Assembly (NCBI GenBank): GCA_020053845.1 | Contig: JAGVMI010000103.1 | Coordinates: forward strand, 1 to 10,443 | Direction: 5' to 3' | DNA: 10,443 nucleotides | From: Candidatus Babeliales bacterium | GTDB taxonomy: Bacteria; Babelota; Babeliae; Babelales; Vermiphilaceae | Shown: positions 7,717 to 10,443 of the stretch, piece by piece | Position numbering within the stretch: the stretch's first letter is position 1 | Layout of the letters: every line of letters begins with the position of its first letter | Notes under the pieces: model-generated | What the model was told of the DNA's origin: nothing | Database searches by the model: none | Seen by the model: the letters and a program-made list of their open reading frames with translations, nothing else | Translations under genes and position numbers: made by a program

Positions 7717-7777
7717 TTGTTATTTTTGATCGGAATTTGCGGGAACTATCTCCCACTAATTCATTTTGCGAATCAAA

Positions 7778-9274
7778 TTACTCTTGATCATCAGCACTTA
7801 AAATGCGCATCATAGTCAGCTCCTTATCCGCAAATATCAAAGCATATCTCGCTATACCGCCATCATCACAAGCCGTATCCAAATAAGCAGCTTCAATTGC
7901 TTCACTTGCTCCCTCTTTAGTGATGCAACGTACATGAGTGGTTTGGCAGAGCCTGTAGGCAGCCAAATCTTCAGCTAACTTAAAATCATCTTGCATTAAT
8001 GCTGCATTCAATAAGCTCTTGTCATCGTTGCTTGTAAAGTATTTTGGCATTAACGCTTTCATTGCGCGTATAAATTTTCCTTGATCTCTTTTTATAGCGC
8101 TTTTTAGTATCGTTAAACAATTACTGCGATACACATCCCTTTCTTCCATAATCTGAAGAGATAGTTTTTCTAGCAGTAAGCGCGCAGCAACAATATTGCC
8201 TCCCATGCCCGCAGCCATACAAAAAATATCGCGAGATTCTTTATCAGAATGCTGTGCAAAAAGCTTCTTGAGTATATCTTCGTTAGTACAAAGCGATGCC
8301 GTAGCATTTTTTATATCACATGCCTGATCGCAATCTAGGCGTAAATAAGCAACCCAATGATCACGTGTATCATTACACAATTGTTCATACGCTTGCGGAC
8401 TCTCTGTACACGATACACTTGCAAGCGCTTCTATTCCTTTTTTACTGCCCTGCCAGACTGCATGATCTAAAGGAGTAAGTCCCATATTATTAGGAGTTTG
8501 AGGCACATTATGCTGAAGAAGTAATTTTAGTATGGATTCTTGACTGCTATCATCATATCTATCGCCTAGAAAAAGATCATGGAGAAGAGTATTTCCTTTC
8601 TCCTGATCCACATCATTTACAGGCACATGATATTCTTCAATAAGCTTTCGCGCTATACGATCGCATCCTCGCACACACGAAAGAGCAAGCAAAGAGTTAC
8701 CTTTGTGGCACGCGCGAGGATTTGCACCCAATGAAAGCAACAGCTCAGCAGTATCTTGATTGCGCTCATTAATGGCAATCATTGCCGCAGTGCAACCGTC
8801 ATTGGTGTAGCATGTATCGACAGGTACAGAATTTTGCTTCATGCCATACGGCCACTTACCCGTAACTAATGATTTCACCAGATAATTCATACCCAAAGCT
8901 GCAGCCAAATGGAGTGGCCCCGCGCCATCCTTCACGGGCTCTTCGATCATTTGAGTAATCAACTTTGAAGATGCGTACTGAAGAATAAAATTAGGAATAT
9001 ATTCTGTAGGAATGTGGTCTTGTACAAATGCTAACTTGAGCGCGTACAATACTATAGGCACGTCATCTATGCGAGGGGCATCTTCAGGTAAAAAGCTATC
9101 CATGATAAGCTGCTGACAATACGCATTACAAACACTTTTATTCTGCCACACCGTATTAATTAAGATTCTGTACTGGTCGCATCCCAGCGTATTACTCTCA
9201 TCTTCCAGCATAGGCACTACGTGCAAATACATTGTGCCGCACATCAGCGCTATAAAAAGCCTCATGTTCTTCAT
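7778..9274 (-). CDS. Exported ankyrin-repeat protein, 498 aa
   Basis: The ATG at 9274 (MKNMRLF) is preferred over a frame extension nine codons upstream, because GAAAG lies 6 nt before it and it opens a signal peptide (MKNMRLFIALMCGTMYLHVV). The cut site is unclear, as there is no AxA. Met4 is another possible start. Ankyrin repeats are seen at about 118-140 (GPLHLAAALGM), 159-187 (CTAAMIAINERN...LLSLGANP), 192-221, 227-259 (NTLLHDLF) and 265-288 (LTPLDHAVWQGS), with a later one at 348-373. Between the last two lies a Cys-containing linker (about 290-330) and an NEDIL segment (331-335) that resembles two places in the 913-aa protein. About 18 Cys remain after the signal peptide, which suggests disulfides if exported. 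It is the first gene of the ankyrin run, with a candidate promoter 45 nt upstream. The target is unknown; a host- or surface-interaction role is inferred only from export plus ankyrin content. Confidence 0.9.
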   Translation of the reverse strand: MKNMRLFIALMCGTMYLHVVPMLEDESNTLGCDQYRILINTVWQNKSVCNAYCQQLIMDSFLPEDAPRIDDVPIVLYALKLAFVQDHIPTEYIPNFILQYASSKLITQMIEEPVKDGAGPLHLAAALGMNYLVKSLVTGKWPYGMKQNSVPVDTCYTNDGCTAAMIAINERNQDTAELLLSLGANPRACHKGNSLLALSCVRGCDRIARKLIEEYHVPVNDVDQEKGNTLLHDLFLGDRYDDSSQESILKLLLQHNVPQTPNNMGLTPLDHAVWQGSKKGIEALASVSCTESPQAYEQLCNDTRDHWVAYLRLDCDQACDIKNATASLCTNEDILKKLFAQHSDKESRDIFCMAAGMGGNIVAARLLLEKLSLQIMEERDVYRSNCLTILKSAIKRDQGKFIRAMKALMPKYFTSNDDKSLLNAALMQDDFKLAEDLAAYRLCQTTHVRCITKEGASEAIEAAYLDTACDDGGIARYALIFADKELTMMRILSADDQE

Positions 9275-9318
9275 TACATACTTTCTTGCTGCGATACACA
9301 ATCTACAATCTGCGCGTC

Positions 9319-9347
9319 ATGATAATGGAAAGATCGTCTAGATGCAA
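9319..9347 (-). promoter_or_regulatory. Candidate promoter of the ankyrin operon
   Basis: On the minus strand TTGCAT (9342-9347), then 17 nt, then TATCAT (9319-9324), 44 nt before the ATG at 9274. The -10 box matches 5 of 6 bases, the -35 box only 3 of 6. It sits between the terminator of the TPR gene and the first ankyrin gene, the expected place. Confidence 0.42.
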
Positions 9348-9370
9348 ATAATGCACATCTGCGTTACATG

Positions 9371-9400
9371 AAAAAAGAGCGTCCCTAGCAGACGCTCTTT
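9371..9400 (-). terminator. Intrinsic terminator of the membrane/TPR gene
   Basis: On the minus strand a perfect 10-bp stem, AAAGAGCGTC/GACGCTCTTT (9391-9400 with 9374-9383), with a 7-nt loop, runs into a six-T tract. It lies 21 nt after the TPR gene stop at 9422 and insulates the ankyrin operon from that gene. Confidence 0.92.
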
Positions 9401-9421
9401 GACTCTTATTGCTCAATACAT

Positions 9422-10443
9422 TTATGCAATATTGTATCGTTGTTTAAGCTGTGCAATGCAGCCGCTCGCTTTATCATTCACTTCAGGCCCCATATTGCAT
9501 CGCACGAGCTCTTCAAGCGTTCGCACCGCTTGATCAGGAGTTCCCATTTTTTCATAACATACCGCAATACGCAGATATAATTGCGGGCTCACGATGCCCT
9601 TCTTTTTGATAATATTGAATGCATCAAGCGCTTGATATACTTGATTGATAGCGAGCAATGACTCTGCAAATGTGTACAGTAAGTGTTCATCATGGGGCGT
9701 ACGCGCAAGTGCAGTGCGCAACACATTGATCGCCTCTTCATGCCTGCCAAGTGCTTGATACGTAGCACCAAGCTCTAGAAATACTCCGGGATAGTTTGGA
9801 TTGAGCGCTATAGCGCGCTGGTATCCTGCAATTGCATCATCAAATTTCTGCAAGGTGAAACTCATTTTTGCATATGTTGCAAACCCCAGATCATTATCCA
9901 TATCACCTTGTGTGCACGCACGCTTGAAGTATTCCCATGCTTTTTCATGCTGCCCTTCATCAACATATGCGCGTGCTAAATTAAAGAGCGCTTTGCCATA
10001 GTGCGGACGCAATTTGATTGCAGCTTCTAGAGCACGCTTTGCTTGCTCAGTGTCTTTCTTTTGCAAACAGAAGGATGCAAGATTATTGTATCCTTCTGGA
10101 TAGTAAGGATTAATAATAAGTGCACGCTTTATTGCTTCAATTGCACGATCTGTTTGGCCAAGCTGCGCAAATGCTACGGCAATGTTGTTGCACGGATCCG
10201 CGTAGTTGCTATCCATTGCAATTGCTTGCTGGAAGTATGGAATAGATTCCGCAAACTTGCCTTGGTGTTGCGAAAGCTCAACGCCATAATTGTTATATGC
10301 GCGCGCTTTACCCGGAGCATTCTTAATCACGTTCTGCCAAAATTCTGTTCCCGAGCTCCATACAAGATTGCGCTTGTACGTTGCATACCCCAACGGCACC
10401 GCGCATAAAACTGCAACAGCTAGATTGGCAGGTGCATGCGATG
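9422..10443 (-). CDS. Membrane protein with C-terminal TPR domain, probable glycosyltransferase-type (5' part outside window)
   Basis: The frame is open through the right edge, so a GTG at 10399 is an internal Val codon rather than the start. The visible 339 residues begin with the end of a membrane segment (ANLAVAVLCAVPLGYATY, about 5-22). Then comes KRNLVW...EFWQNVIKNAPGKARAYNNYG, and then eight tandem 34-residue TPR units (about 46-318) with clear signatures such as YNNLA and AIALNPNYP. A last membrane helix, an R-N-x-x-W junction and a W-x-x-x-I-x-x-x-P lead into TPRs is the arrangement of multi-spanning TMTC/PMT-like protein O-glycosyltransferases, where the TPR part lies outside the membrane and binds acceptor proteins. 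The catalytic part is not visible, so this family call is inference; a generic TPR membrane protein is the alternative. It ends in its own terminator, separate from the ankyrin genes. Confidence 0.85.
   Translation of the reverse strand, partial: SHAPANLAVAVLCAVPLGYATYKRNLVWSSGTEFWQNVIKNAPGKARAYNNYGVELSQHQGKFAESIPYFQQAIAMDSNYADPCNNIAVAFAQLGQTDRAIEAIKRALIINPYYPEGYNNLASFCLQKKDTEQAKRALEAAIKLRPHYGKALFNLARAYVDEGQHEKAWEYFKRACTQGDMDNDLGFATYAKMSFTLQKFDDAIAGYQRAIALNPNYPGVFLELGATYQALGRHEEAINVLRTALARTPHDEHLLYTFAESLLAINQVYQALDAFNIIKKKGIVSPQLYLRIAVCYEKMGTPDQAVRTLEELVRCNMGPEVNDKASGCIAQLKQRYNIA

Noticed and set aside
7741..7754. Small hairpin GGGA/TCCC just after the 498-aa ankyrin gene, considered as a terminator
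   Set aside because: The stem is only 4 bp with a 6-nt loop and no T tract follows on the minus strand, so an operon break here is not supported.
10397..10399. GTG as the start of the TPR protein
   Set aside because: The frame stays open upstream and encodes a hydrophobic membrane segment that continues into the visible protein, so this codon is internal.
10043..10408. + strand open frame of 121 codons opposite the TPR gene
   Set aside because: It is antisense to a clear eight-unit TPR domain; its composition reflects the complement of that repeat.

Overview
The window looks like a piece of the chromosome of a host-associated, Gram-negative-type bacterium with a moderately AT-rich genome. 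Four neighbouring genes encode ankyrin-repeat proteins that carry Sec signal peptides. The valyl-tRNA synthetase is of the 'type 2' (archaeal/rickettsial-like) form. Next to them lies a large membrane protein with a TPR tail, truncated by the window edge. Together these suggest an intracellular or protist-associated lineage; Candidatus Dependentiae (TM6/Babeliae) is my first guess and Rickettsiales-like bacteria the alternative. This is inference from gene content, not a phylogenetic result.

Layout, left to right. (1) The 3' end of a + strand gene for an unrecognised membrane protein (1-669). It converges on the - strand genes over a strong, symmetrical terminator hairpin (672-704). (2) A - strand housekeeping unit, valS then ybeY, separated by only 9 nt, with a plausible promoter at 3734-3763. 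(3) A - strand run of four secreted ankyrin genes, read right to left (498, 187, 152 and 913 aa). The gaps of 103, 60 and 33 nt suggest one operon. It starts from a candidate promoter at 9319-9347 and ends at a GUAA-loop hairpin at 3767-3792. (4) The C-terminal part of a - strand membrane/TPR protein (9422-10443), ending in a strong terminator (9371-9400).

The most interesting content is in the ankyrin cluster. The 913-aa protein appears to be built from two collinear halves about 450 residues apart. Each half has several ankyrin repeats, then a non-ankyrin linker, then a segment with the signature N-x-D-I-L, then another ankyrin-like repeat. A related arrangement (TPxDxAV ankyrin, linker, NEDIL) occurs in the 498-aa protein. 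The cluster therefore looks like a locally expanded family of exported, cysteine-containing scaffold proteins of unknown target, rather than generic ankyrin proteins.

No stretch over 300 bases lacks a gene. I see no tRNA, rRNA, CRISPR array, insertion sequence or transposase.
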